A stretch of 64,000 nucleotides of DNA from NCBI GenBank assembly GCA_020466095.1, contig CM035808.1, positions 78,555,863 through 78,619,862 on the forward strand. The letters are read 5' to 3'. The notes under the pieces were generated by a model. It saw only the letters and a list, made by a program, of their open reading frames with translations. It was not told the DNA's origin and ran no database searches. Source of the DNA: Chlorops oryzae. Taxonomy: Eukaryota > Arthropoda > Insecta > Diptera > Chloropidae. Position numbers and translations under genes: made by a program. Positions 44,001 to 56,113 of this stretch are shown piece after piece (position 1 is the first letter of the stretch; every line of letters begins with the position of its first letter).

Positions 44001-45002
44001 ATAATTTGAGGTATAAGAACAACTACAATCCACGCGAGATCGATTTGGAAAAAGCTTCATATGCAAGGTGACATTTTATTTAATTCGTTCGTTCGGCTAA
44101 TAGTTTAATTGGGCGTTTTTTACCAATACAGATTTTTTGTCATCAAATCGTACTCGGAAGATGATATACATCGCAGCATTAAATATGAAATATGGTGCTC
44201 CACGGAAAACGGGAACAAACGTCTAGATGCTGCTTTTAAAGAACGTGTTAAAGCAGGAGGTAATGTCTTACTCTTTTTTTCCGTCAATGGATCTGGACAC
44301 TTTTGCGGTGTGGCGCAAATGATGACAGCTGTAGACTACAGCTCTACCGCAAGCGTATGGTCACAAGATAAGTGGAAAGGCAAGTTTAGAGTAAAATGGA
44401 TTTATGTGAAGGATGTGCCTAATTCGAACCTGAGGCATATTATTCTTGAGAATAATGAAAACAAATCAGTCACAAAATCACGTGACACTCAAGAGGTCCC
44501 AAGCACGCAGGGCAAGGAAATGATGCAAATAATGCATTTATATAACCACACGACATCACTTTTTGACGATTTTAGTCACTACGAAGTGCGACAAAGGGAA
44601 GAAATAAACAGCGCGAAAACAGTTTTAACTACCTATTCTAACCGACAAAGCGAAGAAAAGGAATTGCGCAGTGTTCAAAACCATTCCGGTTATTATAAAG
44701 CTGGAAATAATAGAGGGGGAAGCTTTCGCAATCGAGACTCCACCAATCATTTTTATAACTCAAGTGATTATCGAAAATACGAAGTCAATAAAAATCTTGG
44801 CTCTCAGCATTCAGCGAAACATCAAGAGACAAATTACGACGTTGAAGCAAGTAAATGCGGAAGTCGGCAAACTTTTAGAAATGACCAGTATCGTCGCGAT
44901 GGGCGTGAACTCTGTCAGGAAAGCAATACAGACAAGGAGAAGCAACGTGAAAAGCAGTTATTTATCAAGGAGGGAAACCAATTTCGTATTGAGCAAAATT
45001 AA
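44001..45002 (+). CDS. Ythdf: YTH-domain m6A reader, last two coding exons
   Basis: The penultimate exon is 44001-44067 (acceptor TTTTCAG, donor AAG|GTGACA), encoding [15 protein letters not shown] 64-bp intron (44068-44131, ending ATACAG) follows, then the last exon 44132-45002. The join gives [20 protein letters not shown], the start of the YTH domain. The m6A cage tryptophans are visible in [13 protein letters not shown] and [36 protein letters not shown] and SRDTQEVP are also YTHDF signatures. The domain ends near [14 protein letters not shown]; the remaining about 140 residues are polar, rich in Asn, Arg and Ser. By family the cytosolic protein binds m6A-marked mRNA. Upstream exons with the low-complexity N-terminus were not found here. 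Confidence 0.93.
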
Positions 45003-46200
45003 TACTAAAAAAGTAATATCAAAACCGTTTATTGCATGTCATGAGTCAAAAATAGAATTAATTGTTTTATGTATTTGTTTTAGGACAACTTAAAAAGAAT
45101 ATCAAATAGTTTCACCAGGAGCTTTTTTCTCAAATAAACAAAATAAAGCGTATTTTTGAAACTGCATGGGCCTTGAATATGCTCCGCTTGGTAGTAAAAG
45201 TTATCAAAAATTAATAAAATCAATATGAAGTAATATAATAATTTAAATAAACAAAATTTTAATCAGTGCATATGGGCATTTCCGCTCCTCCTAGTTTTGT
45301 TCGTTCGCGACCACATCTTCCAATGTTTTCGATCTTGATTTCTTTGTAAATTGAAAGTGTTGTGGTAGTTTTAAATGTGGTGTGTAAGATGGGTTTGAGT
45401 TTCAGTTCTGATAAGGATAGCAATCAAAGTGTGATGGCGTGGGAACGGATGCCCATATAAGAAAAAAAACTTTATAACAATTACAACAACCTATGTTCTG
45501 TAAGGCTATTAAGCTCACATAGAATCCTAATGAAATCAGTTCTTAATTTCATTGATTTATGCCTTTTATCCAAACAGACATACCTCTCAGCAATTTCGCG
45601 TATTTCTACAAGCGGGAAGCCAATCAAGCTTAAAAAAAACAGGCTGCTCAAAAAAAGGTTCCCGAAAACAATTTGGCCTGGTACGCTAATACGCAACATA
45701 CAAGTGATTGGCCAAAATGACAACATAAAGAGAGGTACTTGTGGGAGATTTATACCCACCATTAATAATTAAAGAAACCTGCAATTTAATTAACATACCT
45801 GTAGGAAGTTAAAGACATGACTAAATTTAATACTGCTGTACTGAGCTATTTTTAAACAAAAAGTTTTATGAGAAAATAATGTTTTCGCAATCCAAACTGA
45901 TCAAAAACCTGGAATCCGAAACAAAAGTGGCTTATGAAATTATTTTAAATTAAAATAAAGTCAAATTGTTGAAAATGCTACAGGCGTTTTAGATATCACA
46001 ACAATTAAAAGTGGAGGAATGGTTGGTCCAAAGAATAAAGCTTAACTGAAGGAACAATTTTCGCATGATTGAAAGCGTTTTTCATTCGGTCTTAAGCGTC
46101 CCTTAAATGTTGTTTAACATAAATCGGTTAGGCATACATTGACATGACTTGTAAATTTACTGTAAACGAACTGCTTATGAAAAAACAGTCAAACACAACC
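45003..46200 (+). other. Ythdf 3' UTR and intergenic DNA
   Basis: AATAAA signals lie at 45133-45138 and 45142-45147, about 130 bp after the stop. Beyond these I see no supported gene. A 93-codon minus frame at 45762-45481 has two hydrophobic stretches, but I found no supporting splice or family evidence. Confidence 0.6.
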
Positions 46201-46229
46201 TATTTTGATTTAACCACATCTCGAGCGCA

Positions 46230-46600
46230 GTAGTATTATATTTTGTATGATAAGCATCAGATGCGTATATTTCATTACTATATATATATTGCTTGGAGGA
46301 GAAATAAGCATGATATAATTTAGTAGAATGATGGTCATTGGGTGGAGGAAGGCGAGGGAAGATGGTTCGTGGCGTGCCAATATATATTTCACCGGAACTT
46401 GGATCCTTTGGAGTAACATCAGTGTGATTCGGTGGCTGAAGAATATTTCACAGCAATTTAGAAGCTCTAGAAGAAGAGCATTTTGAGTCGGCGGGTGAAT
46501 GTATATTTCACGGTAAAATTGATTTTCTGAACGAAGTATAGTCCTTTTCGGCGCGCAAACGTATCATCACCGAAGTTTCTAACTTCTGAAATGAAATCAG
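46230..46600 (+). repeat. Degenerate repeats of an ATATTTCAC motif
   Basis: About five diverged units of 55-90 bp each centre on (G)TATATTTCACNG (46266, 46380, 46440, 46505, 46555), with surrounding GGCG...GAA similarity. No coding capacity. Nature unknown. Confidence 0.4.
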
Positions 46601-46863
46601 TCTGTCAGAGAGGTAAAACATTGACTGTAACAGCTAACAGCTGACGATCATCCACTGTAATTTCTAGAAAGGTGTGAGATTGTCGCAGGGTATGAAAGCT
46701 CTTACATGGCGACAATTGGTTTAATCCTGATCATGGGACAGAAAATGGGTATTAGTGGAGAAATGAGTGTCAGAGAGGGTGTTGTGGCCTGGGAACAGCA
46801 ACACCAACTGCTGCTTCTAGATAAGAAATTCGTTTTGTGACGTTTGTGTGACGTGGCCATAAG

Positions 46864-47733
46864 ACTAGTTTACAAAAAAAAAAAAATAGCAGAGACAAAA
46901 ATATGGTTTTAAGACTAAATTGGGGTCGCTGATCACGAAAAAGGCATTCGTTAATTTTTCCAAAGAATAGTTTTTAAGATATACGCAAAAAAGGTGTTTT
47001 TTGATTACTTTATTAGATTTTACCAAAGAACTCAAAAACTGTCCGCCTAAATAACATAAAATTTTATCAGTCTAAAGCAAAAACTCTCCCCTTTGCACAA
47101 ATATATCATTTATTACAATCGGTGTCTCAGTTTTTGACCTATAGACGTCGGCAAACTAAAAACGAACGGGCCTATTTCAATGTTTCTGAAGGAAATAATC
47201 AATTTTATATATAACATAAATGCACTAATTTTTTTTTAAGGAAATTTGGAAAATCTCTTCTAACTTCTATACTTTTCAACTGTTTTTGGAGATATTTAGT
47301 ATTAAGATACCCTAAATATCTGTGTATCAGTTTTAGTTACCAAAAAAAAATTTCAAACATTTTGTTAGTACTTAAAAGTTAAAATGAACTTTTGCAAATT
47401 AAAAAAAACCTTAACATTCAAACTTTTACAAGTTCAAATGTCTATGGCTTAAAAACTCAGACACCGATTATAACACATGATATATCGTTGCAAAGGGGAG
47501 AGTTTTTTTTTGGCTTAGACCGATAAAATTTTATGTTGTTTAGGCGGGAAGTTTTTGAGTTCTTAGGTAAAATCTCATAAAGTAACCAAAAAACACGTTT
47601 TTTGCGCTTATCTCAAAAACTATTCTTTGGAAAAAAAAACTGATGCCATTTTCGTGTTCAGCGACCCCAAATTAGTCTAAAAACTGTCATTTCGTCTCTG
47701 CTATCGCGAAAGTCTTTAATTTTGTAAACTAGT
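46864..47733. mobile_element. 870-bp inverted-repeat element
   Basis: The ends are ACTAGTTTACAAAA and TTTTGTAAACTAGT. Arms of about 290 bp (46864-47150 and 47450-47733) pair with many mismatches, including TAGCAGAGAC/GTCTCTGCTA and GGGGTCGC/GCGACCCC. There is no ORF. Probably a foldback MITE of unknown superfamily; any target duplication is masked by the palindromic CTAG. Confidence 0.75.
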
Positions 47734-48013
47734 GTATTCAAAATGAAATAAAGTTAAAATGTTTCATCATATAAAAAAAAAAATTAATTACAAAAGTTAA
47801 TAAATAAACAATTTAAATAAAACACCTTATAAATAAAAAGAAAACAAAAATCATTTAGTATCCTTTCGGGTAGACACACAAAACATGCTTTGACACAGAC
47901 AAGACAAATCCACTGAAACCATGAAATGACCACCACAAACATACTTCGAATCATATATTTTCAGCCAAAGTCATGAAAGCAAAAGGTTTTGGCGGGTTAA
48001 GCAAAGGCATGCG

Positions 48014-49371
48014 GCATCATGAAAGGAATTTTTAATTTTTGTTGATTTTTCGATGGGTGCCATCTACAAACACTGTGGAGACTGCATTTTAGATTTTTAT
48101 TTTGAACGGTCCTTGAAATATCCTTGAAAATCCTTTTTGTATGAGCTTTTTTTCAAAAATGTATATCTCAAAAACTAATTAACATAAGAAGATGAAACAA
48201 ACGTTGGCCGATTGCTTATATAACAGTAAATCACTGAAAAAAAATTTTGTTTTATTCAAAATAAGTCACTGTTTGTTTCATCTTTTTATCTTAATTATTT
48301 TTGGAGATATTAAATTTTTAAAAACATGCCGTATGAGTAATGTGTTTTGTATCATTTTCGTACATTTGTACTGGATATTAGTACTAGAGCATCTATGTGC
48401 ACTTGTAATTTTCACTAATGCGCTATTTAATTTGAATGAAATTTTTTTTTTAATGAAAGAAAATACTTGGAGGTATTTATTTAAAAAATTTTTAGAGTGG
48501 CGTTAAACTGGGAGTACACTGAAAAAAATTGTTAAAATTGTCTTTAATTCTGTGGGAAAACTTTTCTCAGTGTAAAAACTAAAAAAATTTTTTTTTGATT
48601 TCCTGTTATATAAGCAATCAGCCAACGTTTGTTTCATCTTATCTTAATTAGTTTTTAAGATATAGAATTTTGAAATAAGGCTTATTAAAAAAGGGGTTTT
48701 AAGGATATTTCAAGGACCGTTCAAAATAAAGAAGTCTCCACAGTGTTTTAAGCAGTGTTGGGCGAATTGTCTACATATACATTGTCTACACGATTTTCTA
48801 CATGTAGACAATGTAGGTAAACAATTCAATTTTTCTACGTAAACAATGTCAACAATGTAGACAATGTAGACAATTTAGAAAAAACCATTTAAAAAATTCG
48901 CAATAGTTCAAAACAAACACCGAGAGCCGAACTGCTGATAGTGTTGACTGCTTCGTAATTCCCAAAACGTATTGTAAATTTAAGTAGCAGCTATTGATAC
49001 GAATTTCAATTAAAATCCGAAGAATTCTAGCTGAACGAAGCGAAATGCAAAATAATTGGGAAGAAACAGCAGTACGTTTGAAATTTTGCTGGTAATGTTC
49101 TTAAAAACGCAGGAAAATATCTGTTCGTATTCTCTTTTTTTCAATAGAGGTACATATTTTAAAGACACATATTGTCAACACTAATTTCTATATTGTTTAC
49201 ATTGTTTACATTGTCTACATTGTCAACACCATTGTCTACATTGTTTACGTGATTGTCTACGTCGACACGTAGACAATTACAAATTGGTGTAAAATGCCCA
49301 ACACTGGTTTTAAGATAGCACCTATCGAAAAATCGGCAAAATTTAAAAATTCCATTCATGATGCCGCAACC
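48014..49371. mobile_element. Foldback element interrupted by a hAT MITE
   Basis: The outer inverted ends are GCGGCATCATGAAWGGAATT (about 48011-48030) and its complement at 49352-49371. Arms extend inward through CACCYATCGAAAAATC and GGTCCTTGAAATATCC, and GATGAAACAAACGTTGGC at 48190/48630. Without the nested MITE it is about 800 bp. No ORF belongs to it. Confidence 0.78.
48753..49306. mobile_element. hAT-type MITE, 554 bp, with GTAGACAATG repeats
   Basis: Its inverted termini CAGTGTTGGGC are flanked by the 8-bp duplication GTTTTAAG (48745-48752 and 49307-49314). Subterminal arrays of TGTCTACATTG-type repeats occur at both ends (48770-48870 and 49165-49270) in inverted orientation. No coding capacity. 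Confidence 0.9.
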
Positions 49372-49876
49372 CCCCAGACCGTTTGGGGCCACAAAACAAA
49401 CCTTGAAACAATCGACGACCCTGCTCAACGAATTGCAATCTCGTTATAAATTGATACAGGCGGATCTGTATGAGAGGCTTAATCCAAAAACAAAGCGCGT
49501 GATTCTGGAATCAAGAAAGACCAACGAGCAGAAACAGATCGGGCTAATTGACACCACAATTTTGCCATCAACTTCCTGAGATGCCTCTCGACTAGGTCAA
49601 ACGGCCGCTTAACTAGAAGGTGTTCAGGAGCCCAAAACTACATATTTTCAAAAAGAATACATTGAGAGTTATGAAGATGACGAGGGAACTCCAAAAATAC
49701 TTGGTGCAATTATATGGAAAATGCAAGCCCAGTGCCAACTGGGGAAGCGCTTGCGAGGTCTAAAAGTGGTTAATGGCATCCGATACCAAATTGTGATTTC
49801 GGTATTGGGGAATGGCAAAGTGACACAAAAAAGGGAAGCCACAGATACACAAAAAGGATCATACGCCGATCTATAA
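49358..49876 (+). pseudogene. Broken coding relic of unknown identity
   Basis: A first frame (49358-49579, 73 codons) reads MMPQPPRPFGATKQTLKQS and then a helical, charged stretch. After a frame break and a TAA, another frame (about 49620-49876) reads YFQKEYIESYEDDEGTPKIL and KRLRGLKVVNGIRYQI. Codon-like composition and continuity of charged helical sequence suggest an old protein-coding piece. I do not recognise a family. The first codons overlap the inverted end of the foldback element. Confidence 0.35.
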
Positions 49877-49889
49877 GGAGACGGCAATT

Positions 49890-51085
49890 ATAGCATTTTG
49901 CATAATTTTTTTTAATAAAAGTATATTTAATTTTAAAAATTTTTTTATAATAATATTCAATTCAACTGAAAAAATGCGGAATTGTAACAAAAAAGAAATC
50001 CTCCAAATGTTAGACACCTGGACCTTAAGGTCCTCCATTTCTTAATTAAAATATTGTTTTATAAGGAATCACTTGTGTTATTCCGTCGATTGTTTATATT
50101 TGTATACTTTTTGGACTCTATCTCTCTCTCTCTCCCTCTCTCTCGCTCTCTGTTTTGGATATTTCAAAATCTGAGCAAGAGAATGAGAAGAAAAAATAGT
50201 GGGAAAAAGGCGGCGTTGCATTTTCTTATTAACCTAGAAAAATCCTTTTTTACTTATTTAAAAGAAGAAACAACTCGAAAAAAAAGGATAATATAAAATG
50301 AAAGGAAATAAGAAAAGGAAAAGCAAAACTTACATAGAAACTAATGAAAATCACACAATAATAAATAGAAGTGGTGGATTGTTAGCGCTTTAAACAAAGG
50401 AAAGCTTCTAAGGAAACTGTTGTTGTCAACAGGTAGGTACCAGAAGAGTATTAAAGGACAGGTTAGGTGATGGAAAAGCATAAGATCACTTAGTGTTGTC
50501 ACTAAATCTAGAGAAAAAGAGGTGCCTCCAAAAGAAATTTTAAAAATCCTGGAATAAAGCGACAGGTACGGATTACGAACTAATAAATAAGTATTTATAT
50601 TTCTTTCCCTTTCCTTATTTCCTTAATTCGGAGCAGGTTTGCCAAGAAGTAGATTTTTTGCCATAAAGGTTAATTTTTTACATAAGTTCGCATCAGTAGA
50701 CAAAAAAGGAAAAGCTTTGCAAACGCGGTTTTTTGTTTTCATTCTTTTCTTTTGCTTTTTTTGAAAGCAGCAGATACCCCAGTAGGAAACAGGGCGCATA
50801 TGTAGTCAAATTTGATATATGTAATTGTTTGCTTCATTTTCTCCTTTTCTGTAACAATGAGCTGCAAAAAGTTTTGCTATGAAATCTTTAATAAAAGAAA
50901 AACTTTTTTAAATATGACATATGTATAAATGAAAGTAAAAAACTATTTTTTCAAAGGTTTAAAATCATGTGATAAGTCACAAAACTATATTTGGCGTCTT
51001 TCGACGGAAAAAATATGGGGGTTTTCTTACTGACGAGTAATTACTGACAGACTAGAATTTAATGTCTTACGCAATATACGGCATA
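49890..51085. other. No gene recognised; one microsatellite
   Basis: AT-rich DNA. A (CT)n-type microsatellite lies at about 50118-50152. Short frames show no motif. Confidence 0.5.
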
Positions 51086-51888
51086 CCCAGATAGCCAAAT
51101 GATTGAACTTCTGCTTAATCGCCGTCACGCGTGCCAGAATGAGAACTCATGACTGCGAAATGTCAGACATATGCCATGTCACTCACGCTGCTTATTTGCA
51201 TTCACGCCTGATTTTCTTAGCCAAATGATTACACGATGCGTGCTTAAATGCTGTCACGCGTGCCAGGATTAGATCACGCGTGACTTCAAAATTTCATACA
51301 CTTAGCATGTCAGCTACGTGCTTGTTTGCAATCAAATTTGAACATTAATATTTATATTATTGAAATCTCGAGCTTTTGGACATATATGTAAATTTTGGTA
51401 ACTCATTCTTTTTTTTTCTAGTGAAAAAATTGACAAGACATTGAAGGTAAGAAATGGTTTATAGGAAAACAATAATACAAATTCATTACAATTTATGTAT
51501 ATACTCAGGTTTGTGTTTTTGTGTTGATTAGATTTCCAGCTCTATTCCATATCACGAAATACAATTATTAAATAATCACGATATAATTTTGATTTAATTG
51601 CGCAAAACACAAGTAGGTCTCGACCAGTCTCGACACATCTGATCGTGCACTAGAGCTGGCAAACTATCGATGGCACTATGAAACATCTGACAGCTGTTGA
51701 CGTACCAGCTTTTTCGCTTCGTTTTCAAAAGCGCGCGTGACATTCTCACGTGACAGTTTTTTCGCTGCGTTTTAAGGGACATGCATGAGACCCCCGACAA
51801 TGTGATAGGTTTTATTCTTCATTTTCGCGCTCACGCGTGAAAATCACGCTGTGCTATGTGCGTGATAATCACGATAGCTATCTGGGAT
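51086..51888. mobile_element. Possible MITE with CCCAGATAGC ends
   Basis: CCCAGATAGC at 51088 and its complement GCTATCTGGG at about 51876 mark inverted ends about 800 bp apart. Inside are two diverged tandem copies of about 125 bp (51092-51215 and 51218-51340; TAGCCAAATGATT, GTCACGCGTGCCAG) and several TCACGCGTGA-type palindromes near both ends. No clear target duplication and no transposase. Confidence 0.5.
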
Positions 51889-52845
51889 AGGGGGGCACGC
51901 CAAAGTCAAATCGGAGCATCCGCATGCTCATGGGCTGTGTGCCGCACCAATGCACACAATGGGACAGTGTGCGAACAGTGTGCAAGGAATAATGAATGGT
52001 AACTTTAGTGAATATTACGGGTTGTGAATGAACAGTATGGACAGTTAGGCATTTGGTAAAGTTCTCTCCCGTTTTTGTACATTATCTTTCTCTTTCCTTC
52101 ATCTTTTCATCTGTTTCTTGCTATTTGGACCCCCTCGGGGGTCTCTCCGAATCTAGAGCTAATCTTAAAAAACAGTTGGAATATTTGAGTTCAGCACACT
52201 AAATTACGCCAAAAAAAAAAACTGTTAGATTTAACACTACATGGTACATAGCACAGCTCGCTTGTTAGTTAAAATTCTTTATATTTCTTCATGTTTAGGC
52301 AAAACTATAAAAATAATCCAAAATAATCATCAAAAGTAGTCGGATTACTTTATTGATTATTTTGAAATATTTCTAAATATTTTTAAGAATCCCAAATAAT
52401 CATGATAATACTTTTTGTATTAGTAATCAATTAGTTATGACGAATTTCGCACATAAGGATTATATAATCATTACATTATTTTTTAAAGTTTAACATAATT
52501 GGTTCCTTTTCGTGATCGCAATTTAACAGCTATGACACCGGAAACTCCTTTCACAAGCTTAAAAATGCAAAGTGGGTTACCAACAAGTAGATAGAGAAAT
52601 AGGGGTGGGCGTGTAGTTGCCTCAGATATGGCAGACACACCAGGAAAAATCCCTATGAAAATATGAAAAGGGGAGTCGAAAAATTAAATGAACTAAAACG
52701 AAATTTTCCTTTGTGTCTTTTATAATTTTTTTTATATAAGGGATGAATAAAATAAAATAAGACCAATGAAAAAATATAAAGTATTGCAAACAAAATAAAT
52801 AACAAACTCGTCTGAATAATTTTGAAACAAAAGTAAATAAATAAA
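51889..52845. other. No gene recognised
   Basis: Low-complexity and AT-rich DNA on the far side of the first R1-like tail. I see no supported gene or RNA. Confidence 0.5.
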
Positions 52846-53143
52846 AAAAAATATATAATAAAAATAATAATAATAATAATGGTAATAATAATAATAATAA
52901 TAATAATGATGATGATAATTATAATTTTTTTTTTTTTCGAGGCTGGGGTGAGGAAATGTCTTCACACACTCATAGAGACAGCTCTCTATGAGTAGTGCAG
53001 GGTTCGCGATCCGAGCGGATCTCGGACTCGCTGACCTGCTAAAACCTTCCCCTTTTCCAGGATATAGTGCATGGCCCGGAACCACCATAAGATATTACTT
53101 CGGGCCACGCACATCCTGTCTGAAAGATGTGATAAATCACATC

Positions 53144-56113
53144 TTATGTCGCTGTCGTTGTGCCTGTGTCCAGGCGCCTCTTTTTATTACGTAGAACAAT
53201 CTCTACGTACCTTGCCACTGCGGACCAATTTTCCTCGCTTTTTAACATCAATGGCACAGCGTTTTCTGGTGTCCATAAGCCGTCAATTCGTGTCTCCAGC
53301 ATGTTGCGCGCTGCTGACCACTCTGTACATTCAAAAAACGTATGTTCTACATCGTCCACGTTTGCATCGCCAAAAATGCATGACTGCTGTTCGCGAATCC
53401 CCATCCGGTACAGATACTCGCAAAAGTAACCGTGGCCAGACAAAAACTGGTGAAGTAGTAGTTAACCTCCCCGAACGCTCTATTTACCCATGTGTTTAGG
53501 TCGGGGATGAGCCTAGCGGTCCATCTGCCACTAACATCGTTTGTCCATCGATTTTGCCATTGCTCCATTGTGTGCTCTCTGGCGCTTTCGCGTCCGCGGT
53601 TGCGGTCGTCTTGGTGGTTTTGCCAAACACGTTTTCTCTCCATTGCCATAAGGTCTATGGGGATCGAACTGCTTATTACCAGCACCGCTGCCGCCGAAAC
53701 TGTACGGTAAGCTGATGCTACTCTGAGAGCCGCTGTTCTCTGGACCGCTGCAAGAGCTTTGCTTTTCTGCTTCACTTCTAAAGCGCTTGCCCATAATTCA
53801 GAGCCGTAAAGCAGAACTGCGTTTACTACTGTCATTAATAGCCTCCGCCTGCTCTCTCTCGGGCCCCCAACATTTGCCATCAGCCTGCTAAGCGACGCTG
53901 TAGTCTTCGATGCCTTTTCAACCGCGTAGTTTATCTGAGCCCAGAATGTCATCCTTGGGTCAAGCCAAACACCAAGGTATTTCATCGCCCTTCGCGTCTT
54001 AAGGACCGAGTCGCAAACTCGAAGCTCGATTTCCAGCGGTATGTGCTTCTTCGTGAGAATTATGAGTTCGGTCTTCTCGGTTGCCAGTTTCAGACCATGT
54101 GACTCCATCCACTCAATCGTGCGCCTCATTACCTGGTTCAACTTGAGCAGCGCCGCACGCATGTCTCGCGCTGTAATGACAGCAGCTACGTCATCGGCAA
54201 AACCAACCAGATGCGTCTCTTCCGGCATTTCGATAGCGAAAATGCTGTCGTAGCTTACATTCCACAAATCTGGGCCAAGGACTGAGCCTTGTGCCGCCCC
54301 GGAGGTGACGGTTTTCCGTTTCAGGCCGGTGCTTGTTTGGTAGAGCAACTCCCGGTCACGAAGATAGCTTCGGATCATTCGCAGCAGATACGGTGGTACG
54401 TTGAAACGTGTCTCGAGTGAATTTATAACGTCTGTCCATTGTAGGCTGTTAAATGCACTTCTGACATCCAAAGCCGCCAGCAGCACCGCTCGCCTTGAAA
54501 AAGCATTTCCCTGTTGTGCAGCTTTCACGGATGCCATGATATCCTCGATAGCACCAGCGAAGGATTTCCCAGGTCGGAAGCCATGCTGTCTACTAGACCG
54601 TCCTCCAGCGCCGTTAATGGCTGTTGATAGACGCGGCTTAATCATTCGCTCCAGCAATTTTCCCGTTGTGTCGAGCATGCACAGCGGGCGATATGCGCTG
54701 GGGGTGTCGGGGTCGCCTCTGCCCTTGCTGATCAGCGTCAGCTGCTGCTTCTTCCACATTTCTGGGAAAATACCTTCAACCAAGCAAGAATTAAACATAT
54801 CCAGAAGGGTTTGGGGATATGCATCTGCTATTAGTTTAAGCACCTCTGATGGTATGCCGTCTGGTCCGGGCGCCTTGTTGTTCTTTAGGGAACGTGCAGC
54901 CGTTCTGAGCTCATCTTGCGTGAAAAGCGGTGGTGTGCCAACGACAGGCGTCTGCGGGTCACTCCGCACCTCGTGGTCCGGAAAGAGTGAATTGACAATG
55001 TTGTCCATTACATTCTCCTCGAGCTCCTGAGGCGGAGAGAAGGCACCAAGCTTTCGCGTTACGATCTTGTAGCCAAGTCCCCAAGGGTCATTGTTTACGT
55101 CGTTGCGTAGCTCTTCCCATTTCCTCCTCTTGCTGTAGTCAATAGCAAGTTTCAGGGATCTTCTGGTGGCTTTGAGCGCCTCTATTTCCGTCAGACCATC
55201 GCCTCGAGCTCTAGCCCTTGTCATGTTCCTTCGCGCGCGGAGGCAGGCTCTTCGAAGTTCGGAAATTTCTTCTGTCCACCAGTAGACAGGCTTCCTTCTA
55301 GGATTCTGTGTGACTCTAGGCATCGCAGTGTCACAAGCCTGTGATATGTTTCTCATGGTGCGTTTTACCAAGTTTCTAGCCCCCGTTTCTTCTGTGCTTC
55401 TTGTGGTCTTTTCAGCGAACACTTGTAGGAAAACCTCAGGGTTTAGCTTTCTTACAGCCCATCTGCGTGTCGATTTTCTGCTGAAGTTTTGGCTCAGTCT
55501 GGCCCGTAACTCAACGTTAAAGCTGATGTATTGATGGTCGCTGGCTGTATAATCTTCTAACACGTTCCAATTTCTTACCTTGTCGGCTATCCTTTCGGAC
55601 ACCAGTGTAATGTCTGGAATTCTACTTTCGCATCCCGGTCTTTGAAAAGTGGGCACACTCCCCGTGTTAGCAATAACAAGCCCAAGTCTGGCAGCCATAT
55701 CTAAAACTCGCCTTCCTCTTGAATTCGTAGTCGTCATGCCCCATTCTACGGCCTTCGAGTTAAAGTCGCCAGCTATAATGAGGTCACCACCCAACTGCAG
55801 CGCATGGTCTTCGATATCATTCAACTTCGACTGAAACTCGCCAATGGAATCGCTAGGAGTGAGGTAGCAGCTCACTAGCGTGTAGCGGTGGCTGCGCGCC
55901 CATACAAAGCCATTTCCGGTACCACTTGCTTAGATAGAAAAATCGCTTGTGCGTGGCTGCCGTTCCAGTACTGTCTGCTACAAAAGTACCATCGTCTCTT
56001 GCACGGTACTGCTCATTTATCATGACAGCATCCGCATCCTGCTCTTGAACCAATTGTGGTAAGAGGGAGTCCGCTGTCCTACTCCTGTGCATGTTGGCTT
56101 GTACAATTCTCAT
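53144..56113 (-). pseudogene. R1-like ORF2, copy 1: endonuclease and RT, two frameshifts
   Basis: The start ATG overlaps the ORF1 stop (ATGA, 56113). The N-terminus reads MRIVQANMHRSRTADSLL with NEQY of the endonuclease; a frameshift near 55950 precedes the main frame from 55875 (CYLTPSDS, AGDFNSKAVEWG, ASDHQYISF). RT motifs: NNKAPGPDGIPSEVLK, SAYRPLCMLDTTGKLLER, HGFRPGKS, AALDVRSAFNSLQW, GAAQGSVLGPDLW, GFADDVAAVITARD, MKYLGVWLD. The frame shifts again near 53400 before the C-terminal Cys-His region (GHGYFCEYLYRMG, C...VEHTFFECTEW). The catalytic core is otherwise complete. Confidence 0.88.

Noticed and set aside
44109..44131. ATG at 44109 as start of the YTH protein
   Set aside because: These codons lie in the 64-bp intron; the acceptor at 44131 and the in-phase exon 44001-44067 explain the domain start better.
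45481..45762. 93-codon minus frame with two hydrophobic stretches next to Ythdf
   Set aside because: I tried to join it to an open upstream frame through a GTATGT donor, but the phases do not fit and no family is recognisable.
52732..53088. 118-codon minus frame rich in Tyr and His
   Set aside because: It is the (ATT)n tail of R1-like copy 1 read as codons.
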